Shown here one piece after another: positions 9,443 to 21,991 of a stretch of 64,000 nucleotides of DNA (positions are counted from its first letter, which is position 1; the number at the start of each line of letters is the position of its first letter). The position numbers and the translations under genes are program-made. This DNA comes from Leclercia sp. AS011. Its GTDB lineage: Bacteria; Pseudomonadota; Gammaproteobacteria; Enterobacterales; Enterobacteriaceae. The notes beneath the pieces were generated by a model. It saw only the letters and a program-made list of their open reading frames with translations. It was not told the origin of the DNA and made no database searches. Where the stretch lies: NCBI RefSeq assembly GCF_037152535.1, contig NZ_JBBCMA010000001.1, forward strand, positions 2,418,001 to 2,482,000, in the 5' to 3' direction.

Positions 9443-11377
9443 TCAAATGGGTCGAATACTCTCTTCATCCAGTTCTGCATCAAAGTAACGCTGCAGGGTC
9501 TGAATGTTATTATCCGCGATAATCGACTCACGCGCCTGCGCGAGTTTCTCTTCATAGATGGCCTGTCGCCACTCCAGCGGCGTTCGCACCGCCGGATTAT
9601 CATCTTCAATGATGGTCAATTCAACAGGCGCACCCTGTAATGTGGAGAGCGCCTCCGTCAGTACCTGCTGCGCACTCGCCGAGTTCAGATGACGCTGACC
9701 CGGACGCAGATGCAGGCAGATGCGGTTGCCGTCCTGTTCACGCCAGGCGTTCAGGGCGACCTGCTCCACCAGCTTCGGCAGCTTGAGTTTACTGACCTCA
9801 GCCGCCCAGGCGTCACGCTCCAGCGCCTCCCCGGCCAGCTTGGCGGCCAGCTCCGGCGTCTTCTCATGCTCCAGCGCCTTTTTCAGCGCCTTCGGCGTGG
9901 CGACCTCCACCTTCACCTCTTCGACGACGGTGGTGGCTTTCCAGCGATAGGCCTCTTTCTTTGCCGGAGCCTGGGGCTCAGACGTGGCCGAGGCGGAACG
10001 TGACTGGACGCGGTCCGTGACCGAGGCCAGACGTTCAAGCGCGGCGTTATTTACCGGCCGCGCTCTTGCAGGCGCTGCCGGTTCACTCTTTTTTGGCTTG
10101 GTTGCTCCCTGCGCGCGTTGCAACTGACTGCGGGCGGCGAGCACCGAACTGGTGGCATCCGACAGCGGTGCATCCTGGCGCGGCGGCGGTGGCGCACTCT
10201 GCTGCGCGGGCACCTGCGGCGGCGTCAGCACGGCCGTGGGTGCGACCGGGGCAAACGATGGCTGCTGAACCTCGGGCTCCGGCAGCGGCATGCGCGGATG
10301 GAACGCCAGCGCGCGCAGCAGGGTCATTTCGACCCCCATACGTCTGTCGGGAGCGAAAGGCAGCTCTTTGCGACCAATTAACAGGGTTTGATAGTAGAGC
10401 TGCACGTCCGTTGGCGGAATGGTTCGCGCCAGCTCGCGCATCCGCTGTTCAATGGCGGCCATATCCGGGCCCAGCGCCGCCGGGGAGAGCTGCACCATCG
10501 CAATGCGGTGCAGCAGGCTGAGCATCTCCACCAGCAGGGCTTCCCACTCGATGCCGCGTGACGCCGAGGCGTTAACCAGCTCCATCACCCGCTCACCGTT
10601 GGCCTCGACTACCGCCTCAATCAGCGACAGGGCCTGATCGTCGTCCAGGGTGCCGAGCATGGTGCTCACCGCCTGGGTGGTGAGCTGCCCGTCGCCGCTG
10701 GCAATCGCCTGATCGGTCAGGCTGAGGGCATCGCGCAGGCTGCCGTCGGCGGCACGCGCCAACAGCTGCAGGGCACGCGGTTCGTGCGTCACCTGCTCTT
10801 CGTTCAGGATATGTTCGAGCTGATCGCGGATCTGCCCGACGTCCAGCGCCTTCAGATGGAACTGCAGGCAGCGGGATAAGATGGTCACCGGCAGCTTTTG
10901 CGGATCGGTGGTCGCCAGCAGGAATTTAACGTGTGCTGGCGGCTCTTCCAGGGTTTTCAGCAGAGCGTTGAAGCTGTGGCGCGACAGCATGTGCACTTCA
11001 TCGATCAGATAGACCTTGAAGCGGCCACGCGCCGGGGCGTACTGGACGTTATCCAGCAGATCGCGGGTATCTTCAACTTTGGTGCGCGAGGCGGCATCGA
11101 TCTCAATCAGATCGACAAAGCGCCCCTGCTCGATTTCACGGCAGTTATCGCAGACGCCGCACGGCGTGGCGGTGATCCCGCTTTCGCAGTTGAGGCCTTT
11201 CGCCAGCAAACGGGCGATAGAGGTTTTACCGACGCCGCGGGTGCCGGAAAAAAGATAGGCGTGATGGATACGTCCTAGCGATAAGCCGTTCGCCAGGGCG
11301 GTCAGCACATGTTCCTGGCCGACAACGTCAGCAAAGGTTTGGGGTCGCCATTTACGGGCTAACACCTGATAACTCAT
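9443..11377 (-). CDS. dnaX: DNA polymerase III tau/gamma subunits
   Basis: Clamp-loader ATPase; the full-length tau product (644 residues) also binds the polymerase core and DnaB helicase, while the frameshifted gamma product lacks those domains. Walker A GTRGVGKT is at 45-52, zinc ligands are C64, C73, C76 and C79, and the DEVHML Walker B and SRC sensor motifs follow. A Pro/Ala/Gln-rich linker (about 365-430) leads to the tau-specific domains IV-V. The start is placed at MSYQVLARKW, as in E. coli, five codons inside a longer frame. The frameshift signal is listed separately. Confidence 0.97.
   Translation of the reverse strand: MSYQVLARKWRPQTFADVVGQEHVLTALANGLSLGRIHHAYLFSGTRGVGKTSIARLLAKGLNCESGITATPCGVCDNCREIEQGRFVDLIEIDAASRTKVEDTRDLLDNVQYAPARGRFKVYLIDEVHMLSRHSFNALLKTLEEPPAHVKFLLATTDPQKLPVTILSRCLQFHLKALDVGQIRDQLEHILNEEQVTHEPRALQLLARAADGSLRDALSLTDQAIASGDGQLTTQAVSTMLGTLDDDQALSLIEAVVEANGERVMELVNASASRGIEWEALLVEMLSLLHRIAMVQLSPAALGPDMAAIEQRMRELARTIPPTDVQLYYQTLLIGRKELPFAPDRRMGVEMTLLRALAFHPRMPLPEPEVQQPSFAPVAPTAVLTPPQVPAQQSAPPPPRQDAPLSDATSSVLAARSQLQRAQGATKPKKSEPAAPARARPVNNAALERLASVTDRVQSRSASATSEPQAPAKKEAYRWKATTVVEEVKVEVATPKALKKALEHEKTPELAAKLAGEALERDAWAAEVSKLKLPKLVEQVALNAWREQDGNRICLHLRPGQRHLNSASAQQVLTEALSTLQGAPVELTIIEDDNPAVRTPLEWRQAIYEEKLAQARESIIADNNIQTLQRYFDAELDEESIRPI
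10053..10110 (-). promoter_or_regulatory. dnaX: Programmed -1 ribosomal frameshift signal in dnaX
   Basis: Three elements are present on the minus strand. A Shine-Dalgarno-like AGGGAG lies at 10110-10105. The slippery heptamer A AAA AAG (10094-10088) covers codons 429-430 in the correct phase. A stem-loop with arms ACCGGC and GCCGGT (10082-10077 and 10058-10053) follows. After a -1 slip the ribosome reads GAG then TGA, giving a gamma protein of 431 residues, the same size as in E. coli. Confidence 0.93.
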
Positions 11378-11430
11378 GGGCAGGCTCTGCAACGCTGGAA
11401 GGTGGATATTCAGGGGGGTAATGCTAACAC

Positions 11431-11453
11431 AACCTCACCCGTTGGGCGAGGTT
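11431..11453 (-). terminator. Hairpin between apt and dnaX
   Basis: Arms AACCTC-CCC and GGG-GAGGTT with one mismatch form a stem-loop 13 bases after the apt stop. The downstream minus-strand sequence (GTGTTAGC) has few Ts, so this may be a weak terminator or attenuator upstream of dnaX. Confidence 0.45.
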
Positions 11454-11466
11454 GCGGGCGGGCGGA

Positions 11467-12018
11467 TTAATGTCCCGGGAATGGCACGAGGCTGTAGCTG
11501 GTGATGCCCTGTTTTTCCAGGCGCTGTTCGCCACCCAGATCGAACAGGTTGATGATGAAGGCCGCATCGGTCACTTCGCCACCCAGACGACGGATCAGCT
11601 TCACGGTCGCCTCGATGGTGCCACCGGTTGCCAGCAGATCGTCCACTACCAGCACTTTGTCGCCAGGCTTGATCGCATCTACGTGGATCTCAAGCTGGTC
11701 GGTGCCGTACTCGAGCTCGTAGCTTTCGGCAATGGTTTCGCGTGGCAGTTTGCGCGGCTTACGCACCGGCACAAAACCGACGCCCATCGCCAGCGCTACC
11801 GGGGCGCCAAACAGGAAGCCACGGGCTTCGGTGCCGACAACTTTGGTGATCCCGGCGTTTTTGTAACGCTCGACCAGCAGTTCAATGCTGAGCGCGTACG
11901 CTTTCGGGTCTTCCAGCAAGCTGGTGACATCACGGAAAAGAATGCCAGGTTTCGGATAGTCCTGGATGCTTTTGATGCTGTTTTTAAGGTATTCAAGCTG
12001 CTGCGCAGTTGCGGTCAT
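11467..12018 (-). CDS. apt: Adenine phosphoribosyltransferase
   Basis: Purine salvage enzyme making AMP from adenine and PRPP. The 183 residues are the normal length when the start is put at [10 protein letters not shown]; an in-frame start 11 codons upstream has no family support. The PRPP-binding motif [13 protein letters not shown] is at 122-134 and the GTEARGF loop at 62-68. It lies just upstream of dnaX, as in E. coli, separated by a hairpin. Confidence 0.96.
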   Translation of the reverse strand: MTATAQQLEYLKNSIKSIQDYPKPGILFRDVTSLLEDPKAYALSIELLVERYKNAGITKVVGTEARGFLFGAPVALAMGVGFVPVRKPRKLPRETIAESYELEYGTDQLEIHVDAIKPGDKVLVVDDLLATGGTIEATVKLIRRLGGEVTDAAFIINLFDLGGEQRLEKQGITSYSLVPFPGH

Positions 12019-12170
12019 AAATGGATGCCTGATGAAAACGGTGTTACTCACGGAGCGGATCGATGGTTGGTCAAAGTAACAATTGTTTAACCTTTAACCA
12101 GGCCTGCCCGTGCTCGAAAACGGTCGAATTTACTGGCTGCGCACAAGAATTGCAACAGCCATCCTGAGGA

Positions 12171-12539
12171 TTATTGCTTTTCATCAACCACCGGGATCCG
12201 CCACATGAAAATCAGCAGGCAGGAGAGGATCGCCAGCAGCAGGATCCGCACCCACATGATTTTTACCATCCATAATGAAAAGGCGAAGGTCACAAGGATC
12301 ACCGCAATGGCTCGCGGCTTCGCCCCGGGCGGCATGGCGCGGTATTGTTGCCAGTGGCGCAGATAGCCGCCAAACCAGGAGCGGTAGAGCAGCCAGTGGT
12401 GAAAACGCGGCGAGGAGCGGGCGAAGCACCAGGCCGCCAGTAATATAAAGGGCGTGGTCGGCAGAAGAGGTAAAACAACGCCCAGCGTGCCGAGCACTAC
12501 CGCAAGCCAGCCAATGATGATTAGAATAGTACGCTGCAT
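12171..12539 (-). CDS. ybaN: YbaN, DUF454 inner-membrane protein
   Basis: Small polytopic membrane protein of unknown function (DUF454). Its 122 residues hold a strongly hydrophobic N-terminal stretch with GVVLPLLPTTPF, the family signature, a basic middle (about 60-80) and two further hydrophobic segments. The start is taken at MQRTILIIIG, matching E. coli YbaN; an upstream in-frame start adds six residues. It is divergent from priC, 50 bases away. Confidence 0.88.
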   Translation of the reverse strand: MQRTILIIIGWLAVVLGTLGVVLPLLPTTPFILLAAWCFARSSPRFHHWLLYRSWFGGYLRHWQQYRAMPPGAKPRAIAVILVTFAFSLWMVKIMWVRILLLAILSCLLIFMWRIPVVDEKQ

Positions 12540-12589
12540 AATGCGAATCGTTATCAAACTGAACGGCTACTGTACCACTGGAGAGCGGA

Positions 12590-13117
12590 TTGAAAACAGC
12601 CTTGCTTTTACAGACGCTGCAAAATCAGCTGACGGCCCTGCGTACCCAGGCCGCCCCTCTGATGCAGCACGCTACCCTGAAGCCGCGTTTTGACCGGCAG
12701 CTGTTCCGCACCCGCAGCACCCTCATTAAAGATTATCTGGAGGAAGCCCAGCACAATCTGGATGAGCTGGGCCACGCGGTGGAGAAAGCGCAGACGGAGC
12801 AGGTCAACTGGCTGGCCACCCATCTGGCGGAGCAGATCGCTGCCCTGCATCGGGAGATTGCCGCCTGGCCTTTGCGCGTCTGGGACAGCCCTGCTGCCGG
12901 GGCGACGAAGTGGCAGCGCAAGCGCCTGGAGCATCAGGAGTTTGAGCGGCGGCTGTGTGAGATGAAGTCTGAACGCGAGACGCGGCTGAACCAGGCCGAA
13001 ACGCTGGAAGAGCAGCAGATGCTGATGCGCGAAATTACCGCGCTGGAGGGGCGGCTGGAACGCTGTCGTAAGGCTCTGGATGATATTGAACGCGTGATTG
13101 CGCGTCTGACCCGTTAA
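12590..13117 (+). CDS. priC: Primosomal replication protein N'' (PriC)
   Basis: Restart protein that loads DnaB at stalled forks through interactions with SSB and Rep. The 175 residues equal the E. coli length and are mainly helical and basic, with conserved blocks WQRKRLEHQEFERRL and the C-terminal IARLTR. The likely start is TTG at 12590, preceded by GGAG with a 6-base spacer; no ATG in frame nearby gives the family N-terminus MKTALLL. A weak start suits a low-abundance protein. ybaM follows after 12 bases. Confidence 0.92.
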   Translation: MKTALLLQTLQNQLTALRTQAAPLMQHATLKPRFDRQLFRTRSTLIKDYLEEAQHNLDELGHAVEKAQTEQVNWLATHLAEQIAALHREIAAWPLRVWDSPAAGATKWQRKRLEHQEFERRLCEMKSERETRLNQAETLEEQQMLMREITALEGRLERCRKALDDIERVIARLTR

Positions 13118-13129
13118 CAGGAGTAGTGT

Positions 13130-13288
13130 GTGTCACTGGAAAACGCCCCCGATGAAGTGAAGCTGGCCGTGGATCTGATTATGTTGCTGGAGAATCATGC
13201 TATTCCGGCCGAGACGGTGCTGAAGGCGCTGGAGATTGTGAAGCGGGATTTTGAGGGGAAAATACCCTCACCCCTGCCCTCTCCCTGA
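13130..13288 (+). CDS. ybaM: YbaM family small protein with repeat-derived C-terminus
   Basis: Small DUF2496-type protein of unknown function, here 52 residues, starting at GTG behind AGGAG. Residues 1 to about 43 ([20 protein letters not shown] and onward to IVKRDFEGK) resemble E. coli YbaM. The last residues, IPSPLPSP, and the stop codon are instead encoded by the left end of the CCCTCACCC/CCCTCTCCC repeat at 13265-13347, which replaces the charged tail seen in E. coli. It forms an operon with priC. Confidence 0.85.
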   Translation: MSLENAPDEVKLAVDLIMLLENHAIPAETVLKALEIVKRDFEGKIPSPLPSP

Positions 13289-13347
13289 AAGGGAGAGGGA
13301 GCCAACCATTCCCTCGCCCCTTTGGGGAGAGGGTCAGGGTGAGGGGT
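13265..13347. repeat. Composite inverted repeat overlapping the 3' end of ybaM
   Basis: An 83-base element. Its outer arms (CCCTCACCCCTGCCCTCTCC and the complement of GAGAGGGTCAGGGTGAGG) pair imperfectly, and it contains two inner palindromes built on CCCTCTCCC/GGGAGAGGG and CCCTCGCCCC/GGGGAGAGGG. It sits between convergent ybaM and mscK and probably ends transcription from both sides. A shorter relative lies at 6430-6453. Confidence 0.8.
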
Positions 13348-13351
13348 AAGG

Positions 13352-16300
13352 TTACGCTGGCGTCGGGTCATCACCCTTCACGTCACGTTTCACTTCCGTA
13401 TGCTCGTCGCCCTTCTCATTGCGCAGATGCACTTCAAGCTGGTTGAACGCAATGTTGATATTGTTCTCGCGGCACAGGCGCTCAATAGTGCGGTTCAGCT
13501 CATCCACCGTGTAGCTGCGATCGCGCAGTTCACGCACGTACAGACGCAGCTCATGATCCAGCGTGCTCGGCCCGAAGGTGGTGAAGAACACCGACGGTTC
13601 CGGATCGTGCATCACTTTGGGATGATCCATCGCCGCTTTCAGCAGCACTTTTTTCACCATATCCAGATCGGAGCCGTAGGCCACGCCCAGACGGATCACC
13701 ACGCGGGTGATGGTGTCGGAGAGCGACCAGTTAATCAACCGTTCGGTCACGAAGGCTTTGTTCGGGATGATCACCTCTTTCCGGTCGAAGTCGGTGATGG
13801 TGGTGGCACGAATACGGATCTTGCTGACGGTCCCGGAGAAGGTGCCGATGGTGACGGTATCGCCGATACGCACCGGACGTTCGAACAGGATAATCAGGCC
13901 TGAAACGAAGTTACCGAAGATCTCCTGCAAACCAAAACCAAGACCGACCGACAGGGCCGCCGCCAGCCACTGCAGTTTATCCCACGAGACGCCGAGCGAG
14001 CCGAAGACGGTCATTGCCCCCGCCACCAGAATCACATAGTTGAGAATGGTGGTGATGGCATACGACGCCCCCTGGCGCATATTCAGGCGCGAAAGAACCA
14101 GCACCTCCAGCAGACCCGGCAGGTTGCGGATCAAGGCCCAGGCCACCATCGACGACACCAGGGCAAACAGCAGGCTGCCCATGGTGACATTTTTCACCAC
14201 CGCCGCACCCGCTTCGGTGCCGTTGTAGTGCCACAGGGTAATGCTGTCGAGATAGGCAAAGACGGTGATTAAATCAGACCAGATAGCCCAGAACATTACG
14301 CCGAACAGGGCGATCATCACCAGCATGGTGATACGCAGCGTCTGCTGGTTGACCTGCTCCAGGGCGATGGTCGGCTCCTCCTGCGGCTCAGCGCCTTCGG
14401 CCCCCTCTTTCACCATATTCTGCCGACGCGCCAGGGCGCGGCGATAGGCGATACGACGGGCGGCCACGCTCAGCCCGCGCAGGACGGTCTGGTACAGCAG
14501 GTTCCAGAGGATCACCAGATAGACGGTTTCAATCCAGCGGCCCGACAGGCGCAGAGTGGTATAGAAATAGCCGGTGGCCGTCAGCACCATCAGGGCCAGC
14601 GGAACAATGGACAGCACGGTGACTGTCGCCAGGCGAATGGTATGGGACTCTTTATCGCGCCAGCTGTCGCGGCACATCGGCCACATCAGAACGCTGATGA
14701 GCACCAGGTTCAGCAGGATCACGAACTGCCCCAGCACGTCGTCCATCAGGTGCAGCGGAGAGAGTTCCGCCACCACCGACCAGAAGTGCAGCGGCAGCAG
14801 CGCCAGGCTGATGCGCACAATCTGGCGTCGCCAGTGGCTGGTCAGCTGGGCAGGCATATTGAAGTGGCTCACCGCCACGCCGTCTTTCTCAAGCACTTTC
14901 CAGCACAGGCCAAACACCAGCCAGAACAGCGCCAGTTTTTTACTGAAGGCCCACAGCAGATCGCTGACGTTGAGCTGCATGGTGAGCAGGATCAGCCCCG
15001 CCGCCAGAATTAACAGGCAGACCGGCAGGGCGCGGATCAGATCGATCAGAATGGCTTTGGGGGTATGAAGCTGACTGTCATTACGCAGTTGCCCCACTTC
15101 ATTTGCCAGCTTCGCCTGGTACTTTTTCAGCCAGCCGAGACGCCAGCGGATTAACCCGGCAATCAGCAGCAGCGGCAGGCCCGCCAGGAAGGCGAAGGCC
15201 ACCGCCGGACCGGCTTTTTCCCAGTTAACGGTGATTTTCATCCCTTTAATCTGGTCTTTCAGCATGCCCGGGAAGGATTTGATCCAGTCCCAGTCCATCG
15301 GTTTGTTGCTGTTTACCCAGAAGATTTGCTGGGTGAGGATCTCCTGCAGGCTTTTGGAGACGCTTACCAACTGCTGCTGGTTGATCTGCAGGTTGATAGC
15401 CATCATCAGCTGATTGCCCAGCTGTTTATTCAGCTGATCGAGCAGCTCGCGGCGCATATCCACCACCTGCAGCAGCGCATCGTGGACTTCATCATTGACG
15501 TCGCTGCTGTGGCCCTCTTCCACTTTGGCAACATATGCATCGCTCTGGAACAGGGCGTCGCGCTGCTGGTTGACCTCGAACTGCTCCAGACGCAGATCCG
15601 CAATGCGGTTGGTCATGTCTTCCAGTTCATCAGCGGAGGGTAAGGTCTGCTGTTGCTGATACAGGATACGCGACAGCAGCAGGCTGCCTTTCAGAACGGC
15701 GATCTGCTCTTTAATGTTGCGTTCAGATTGCAGGGCACGATCCAGCCAGTTTTTAACTTTGATGTTCTGCTGAACCAGCGAGTTGCCGTTTTCGGTGGCG
15801 GTAATCAAACGCTGGCTGAGCTGATGGTTGGCATCCAGCTCCTGCTTCACCAGCGGGTTTTCCTGAATACGCGCAGTTTCGTCCGGGTTAACGGCCTCCT
15901 GGGCGGTTTTCTCCGTCAGGGTCAGGCGCTTGCTGTTGACCGCCTCCTGCAACAGCTGCAGTTGATGCTCCAGACGGTTGATGTTGGCGGTAACGTAGTC
16001 GCGCTGTTTTTGCAGGGTATCCTGCAGGACGGTGTTGCCTTCCAGGCTCTTACGCTGTTGTTCGATCTGCGCATTGAGCAGCTGCTGCTGCGCCAGCAGT
16101 AAGGTTTGCTGGGTGGGACGTAACGCCGCCTCGCCCGCAGAGGTGCCGTTCAGGCGATTGCGGATCTGCTGCAGCTGCTGAGACGCGGTGTACATCGCAT
16201 TCTGTACGCGCTCCGGCTGGGTTTGCAGGGAGACCAGCTGGCTGTTGTAGGTGGCGAGATCGCTTTGCGCGGTTTGTAAGTCGTCGAGGAGCTGCGCCAC

Positions 16301-16699
16301 GCGCAGCTCCAGCTGACGCAGGGACAAGGTCGCCAGCGTTTTGCGGGTCTCCGCATCATTATCGACATCGCTTAGCGCGTTAAGGCTCTCGGTCGCCTTA
16401 CGCATCGTTTCCGGTGCCTGGGCTACCTTCTGGCGTAGCTGCGTGGTTTCAGCTTTGACCCGCTCGAGCTTGTCGACGGTCTCCAGGGTTTCCGTCAGAT
16501 CCTGCTGGACCAGCTTGTCCTGCGGGGTAAGCTCTTTCTGTTTACTCAGGGCGTCAAGCTGGCTCTGGATATCTGCCCGCGTTGGCGTGTCACTGGTATT
16601 ATCGGCACGCGCCAACGCAGCCGGTGAAGCCGTCAATGCGAGAAAGAAAACCAGAATAAAAGCCAGGAGAGGATGCTGTTTGCGTGTGTAGTGCAACAT
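13352..16699 (-). CDS. mscK: Mechanosensitive channel MscK (KefA)
   Basis: Potassium-dependent mechanosensitive channel of the inner membrane, protecting against hypo-osmotic shock. About 1115 residues: a signal peptide ending near SPAALA, a long periplasmic coiled-coil region rich in Gln and Leu (about 30-470), many TM segments, and a C-terminal MscS domain. The pore-lining and beta-domain core reads GFGLQEIFGNFVSGLIILFE, and FDRKEVIIPNK follows. The start at MLHYTRKQHP is preferred because it places the signal peptide at the N-terminus; an upstream in-frame start would add 24 residues. It follows acrR on the same strand. Confidence 0.94.
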   Translation of the reverse strand: MLHYTRKQHPLLAFILVFFLALTASPAALARADNTSDTPTRADIQSQLDALSKQKELTPQDKLVQQDLTETLETVDKLERVKAETTQLRQKVAQAPETMRKATESLNALSDVDNDAETRKTLATLSLRQLELRVAQLLDDLQTAQSDLATYNSQLVSLQTQPERVQNAMYTASQQLQQIRNRLNGTSAGEAALRPTQQTLLLAQQQLLNAQIEQQRKSLEGNTVLQDTLQKQRDYVTANINRLEHQLQLLQEAVNSKRLTLTEKTAQEAVNPDETARIQENPLVKQELDANHQLSQRLITATENGNSLVQQNIKVKNWLDRALQSERNIKEQIAVLKGSLLLSRILYQQQQTLPSADELEDMTNRIADLRLEQFEVNQQRDALFQSDAYVAKVEEGHSSDVNDEVHDALLQVVDMRRELLDQLNKQLGNQLMMAINLQINQQQLVSVSKSLQEILTQQIFWVNSNKPMDWDWIKSFPGMLKDQIKGMKITVNWEKAGPAVAFAFLAGLPLLLIAGLIRWRLGWLKKYQAKLANEVGQLRNDSQLHTPKAILIDLIRALPVCLLILAAGLILLTMQLNVSDLLWAFSKKLALFWLVFGLCWKVLEKDGVAVSHFNMPAQLTSHWRRQIVRISLALLPLHFWSVVAELSPLHLMDDVLGQFVILLNLVLISVLMWPMCRDSWRDKESHTIRLATVTVLSIVPLALMVLTATGYFYTTLRLSGRWIETVYLVILWNLLYQTVLRGLSVAARRIAYRRALARRQNMVKEGAEGAEPQEEPTIALEQVNQQTLRITMLVMIALFGVMFWAIWSDLITVFAYLDSITLWHYNGTEAGAAVVKNVTMGSLLFALVSSMVAWALIRNLPGLLEVLVLSRLNMRQGASYAITTILNYVILVAGAMTVFGSLGVSWDKLQWLAAALSVGLGFGLQEIFGNFVSGLIILFERPVRIGDTVTIGTFSGTVSKIRIRATTITDFDRKEVIIPNKAFVTERLINWSLSDTITRVVIRLGVAYGSDLDMVKKVLLKAAMDHPKVMHDPEPSVFFTTFGPSTLDHELRLYVRELRDRSYTVDELNRTIERLCRENNINIAFNQLEVHLRNEKGDEHTEVKRDVKGDDPTPA

Positions 16700-16810
16700 A
16701 GTTATATGTAATTCGTGTGATGAATGACAAAAAAAGACCGGCGTGAAGAATATCACGGCAATCGGGTGCAAAATAGCGTCAACTGTCGGCTCCCGGACAA
16801 TTCCTGGCCG

Positions 16811-17464
16811 TCAGGCAGGGAGCGACTCCGGCTGCGCGCGCAGCGTTGGGCAGAACTGAAACATCTCCAGCAGGATCGCCACATAATTACGGGCTTCCCG
16901 TTGTAGATCAAAAGACTGGGGGGCAAAAAGCCAGTTTTCCATAATGCCGGAAATATAGCTGCGCGTCAGAATAGCGGCGCGGCGGGTCAGCAAATTGGCG
17001 GGCAGCATTTTCGCTTTAATACAGTGCGTCAGGGTCTGTTCAATACGATCGTAACTTTCCAGGCATAAACTGCGCTGTGCCTGTTGCACAACGGCCATTT
17101 CCCCGACAAACTCGCATTTGTGGAAAATGATCTCCATCATCAGGCGGCGACGCTCTTCAATAACAGTCGCCTCAAGGATATAGACCAGAATCTCTCTTAA
17201 AACTGAGAGTGGATCGTCGGGGAATTTTGCCCGATACTCAGTTTCGAGATCCCCAAGACTGGATTCTGAAAGCTCCCAAATTTCACCAAATAAATCTGAC
17301 TTATTTTTGAAATGCCAGTAAATCGCTCCCCGGGTTACCCCCGCCGCCTGAGCAATCTGTGCCAGCGAAGTGGATGAGACCCCCTGTTGCGAGAACAAGC
17401 GCAGAGCAACATCAAGGATGTGCTGGCGTGTCGCAAGTGCTTGTTGTTTGGTTTTTCGTGCCAT
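16811..17464 (-). CDS. acrR: TetR-family repressor AcrR
   Basis: Represses acrAB and itself; released by dyes, bile salts and other pump substrates. The 217 residues have the TetR plan: N-terminal helix-turn-helix at about 29-55 ([20 protein letters not shown]) and a ligand-binding C-terminal domain. It is transcribed divergently from acrAB, with its palindromic operator in the 142-base gap. No inactivating change is visible in the DNA-binding helix. Confidence 0.97.
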   Translation of the reverse strand: MARKTKQQALATRQHILDVALRLFSQQGVSSTSLAQIAQAAGVTRGAIYWHFKNKSDLFGEIWELSESSLGDLETEYRAKFPDDPLSVLREILVYILEATVIEERRRLMMEIIFHKCEFVGEMAVVQQAQRSLCLESYDRIEQTLTHCIKAKMLPANLLTRRAAILTRSYISGIMENWLFAPQSFDLQREARNYVAILLEMFQFCPTLRAQPESLPA

Positions 17465-17492
17465 ACGTTGGTGAATTTACAGGAGTCAGATT

Positions 17493-17516
17493 TACATACA
17501 TTTATGAATGTATGTA
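17493..17516. promoter_or_regulatory. AcrR operator palindrome
   Basis: A 24-bp inverted repeat with 10-bp perfect arms TACATACATT and AATGTATGTA around a 4-bp centre lies in the acrR-acrA gap, 28 bases from the acrR start. It is identical in plan, and nearly in sequence, to the E. coli AcrR site. It would control both acrR and acrAB. Confidence 0.92.
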
Positions 17517-17606
17517 CCATAGCACGACGATAATATAAACGCAGCAATGGGTTTGTGGACGCGTGATCCATTGATCAATTTGAAATCGGAAACTCGAGGT
17601 TTACAT

Positions 17607-18800
17607 ATGAACAAAAACAGAGGGTTAACGCCTCTGGCGATCGTTCTGATGCTCTCAGGCAGCTTAGCGCTTACAGGATGTGACGAAAAACAGGCTCAAC
17701 AAGGGGCTCAGCAGGTGCCAGAAGTTGGCGTCGTGACGCTCAAATCCGAACCTCTCCAGATAACAACAGAATTACCCGGCCGAACCAGCGCTTACCGCAT
17801 TGCTGAAGTGCGTCCACAGGTGAGTGGCATCATCCTGAAACGTAATTTTACGGAAGGTGGTGATGTTAAAGCAGGTGATTCTCTGTATCAGATTGATCCC
17901 GCTACCTACCAGGCGAATTACGAAAGTGCAAAAGGCGATCTGGCTAAAGCCCAGGCTGCGGCGAAAATTGCTCAGCTGACCGTCAGCCGTTATCAGAAAC
18001 TGTTGGGTACTCAGTACATCAGCCAACAGGAATACGATAGCGCCCAGGCCGATGCTCAGCAGGCTAACGCTGCGGTTACCGCTGCGAAAGCCGCCGTCGA
18101 AACCGCACGTATCAACCTGGCTTATACCAAAGTGACCTCGCCTATCAGCGGTCGCATTGGTAAATCGTCCGTGACCGAAGGTGCCCTGGTGCAGAGCGGC
18201 CAGACCAACGCGCTGGCTACCGTGCAGCAGCTTGACCCGATCTATGTCGATGTCACTCAGTCGAGCAATGATTTCCTGCGTCTGAAACAGGAGCTCGAAA
18301 ACGGCACCCTGAAGCAGGAAAATGGCAAAGCGAAAGTGGAGCTGGTCACCAGCGACGGCATTAAGTTCCCCCAGGCCGGCAGCCTCGAGTTCTCTGACGT
18401 AACGGTCGATCAGACCACCGGTTCCATCACCCTGCGCGCCATCTTCCCGAACCCGAACCATACGCTGTTACCAGGTATGTTCGTTCGCGCAAGCCTGGAA
18501 GAAGGGACTAACCCAACCGCACTGCTGGTTCCTCAGCAGGGTGTAACCCGTACGCCGCGCGGCGATGCCAGTGCCATGGTCATTGGCGCTGAAGACAAAG
18601 TCGAAGTCCGTCAGATCACCGCCACCCAGGCGATTGGTGACAAATGGCTGGTCACCGACGGTCTGAAAGATGGCGATCGTGTCATCATTACCGGTTTACA
18701 AAAAGTTCGCCCGGGCGCCCAGGTTAAAGCGCAAGAGGTCACGTCTGACAATCAACAACAAGCCTCCGCAGGCGGCCAGTCAGAACAACCTAAGTCTTAA
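17607..18800 (+). CDS. acrA: AcrA, periplasmic adaptor of the AcrAB-TolC efflux pump
   Basis: Membrane-fusion lipoprotein linking AcrB to TolC. The 397 residues start MNKNRGLTPL, with lipobox LTGC and acylated Cys25. Lipoyl halves and an alpha-helical hairpin (about 98-170, Ala/Gln-rich) precede the beta-barrel and membrane-proximal domains. The ATG at 17607 is supported by the upstream CGAGG and by the signal sequence; an upstream in-frame start adds 20 implausible residues. acrB begins 22 bases later. Confidence 0.97.
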   Translation: MNKNRGLTPLAIVLMLSGSLALTGCDEKQAQQGAQQVPEVGVVTLKSEPLQITTELPGRTSAYRIAEVRPQVSGIILKRNFTEGGDVKAGDSLYQIDPATYQANYESAKGDLAKAQAAAKIAQLTVSRYQKLLGTQYISQQEYDSAQADAQQANAAVTAAKAAVETARINLAYTKVTSPISGRIGKSSVTEGALVQSGQTNALATVQQLDPIYVDVTQSSNDFLRLKQELENGTLKQENGKAKVELVTSDGIKFPQAGSLEFSDVTVDQTTGSITLRAIFPNPNHTLLPGMFVRASLEEGTNPTALLVPQQGVTRTPRGDASAMVIGAEDKVEVRQITATQAIGDKWLVTDGLKDGDRVIITGLQKVRPGAQVKAQEVTSDNQQQASAGGQSEQPKS

Positions 18801-18819
18801 CTTAAACAGGAGCCGTTAA

Positions 18820-21963
<3,144 letters not shown>

Positions 21964-21991
21964 CAGACCAGGATCCTCCTGTTAACCGTTA

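Noticed and set aside
13265..13347. CRISPR-like repeat array
   Set aside because: Only one compound inverted repeat is present, with no regular spacers; it matches a dispersed intergenic palindrome.
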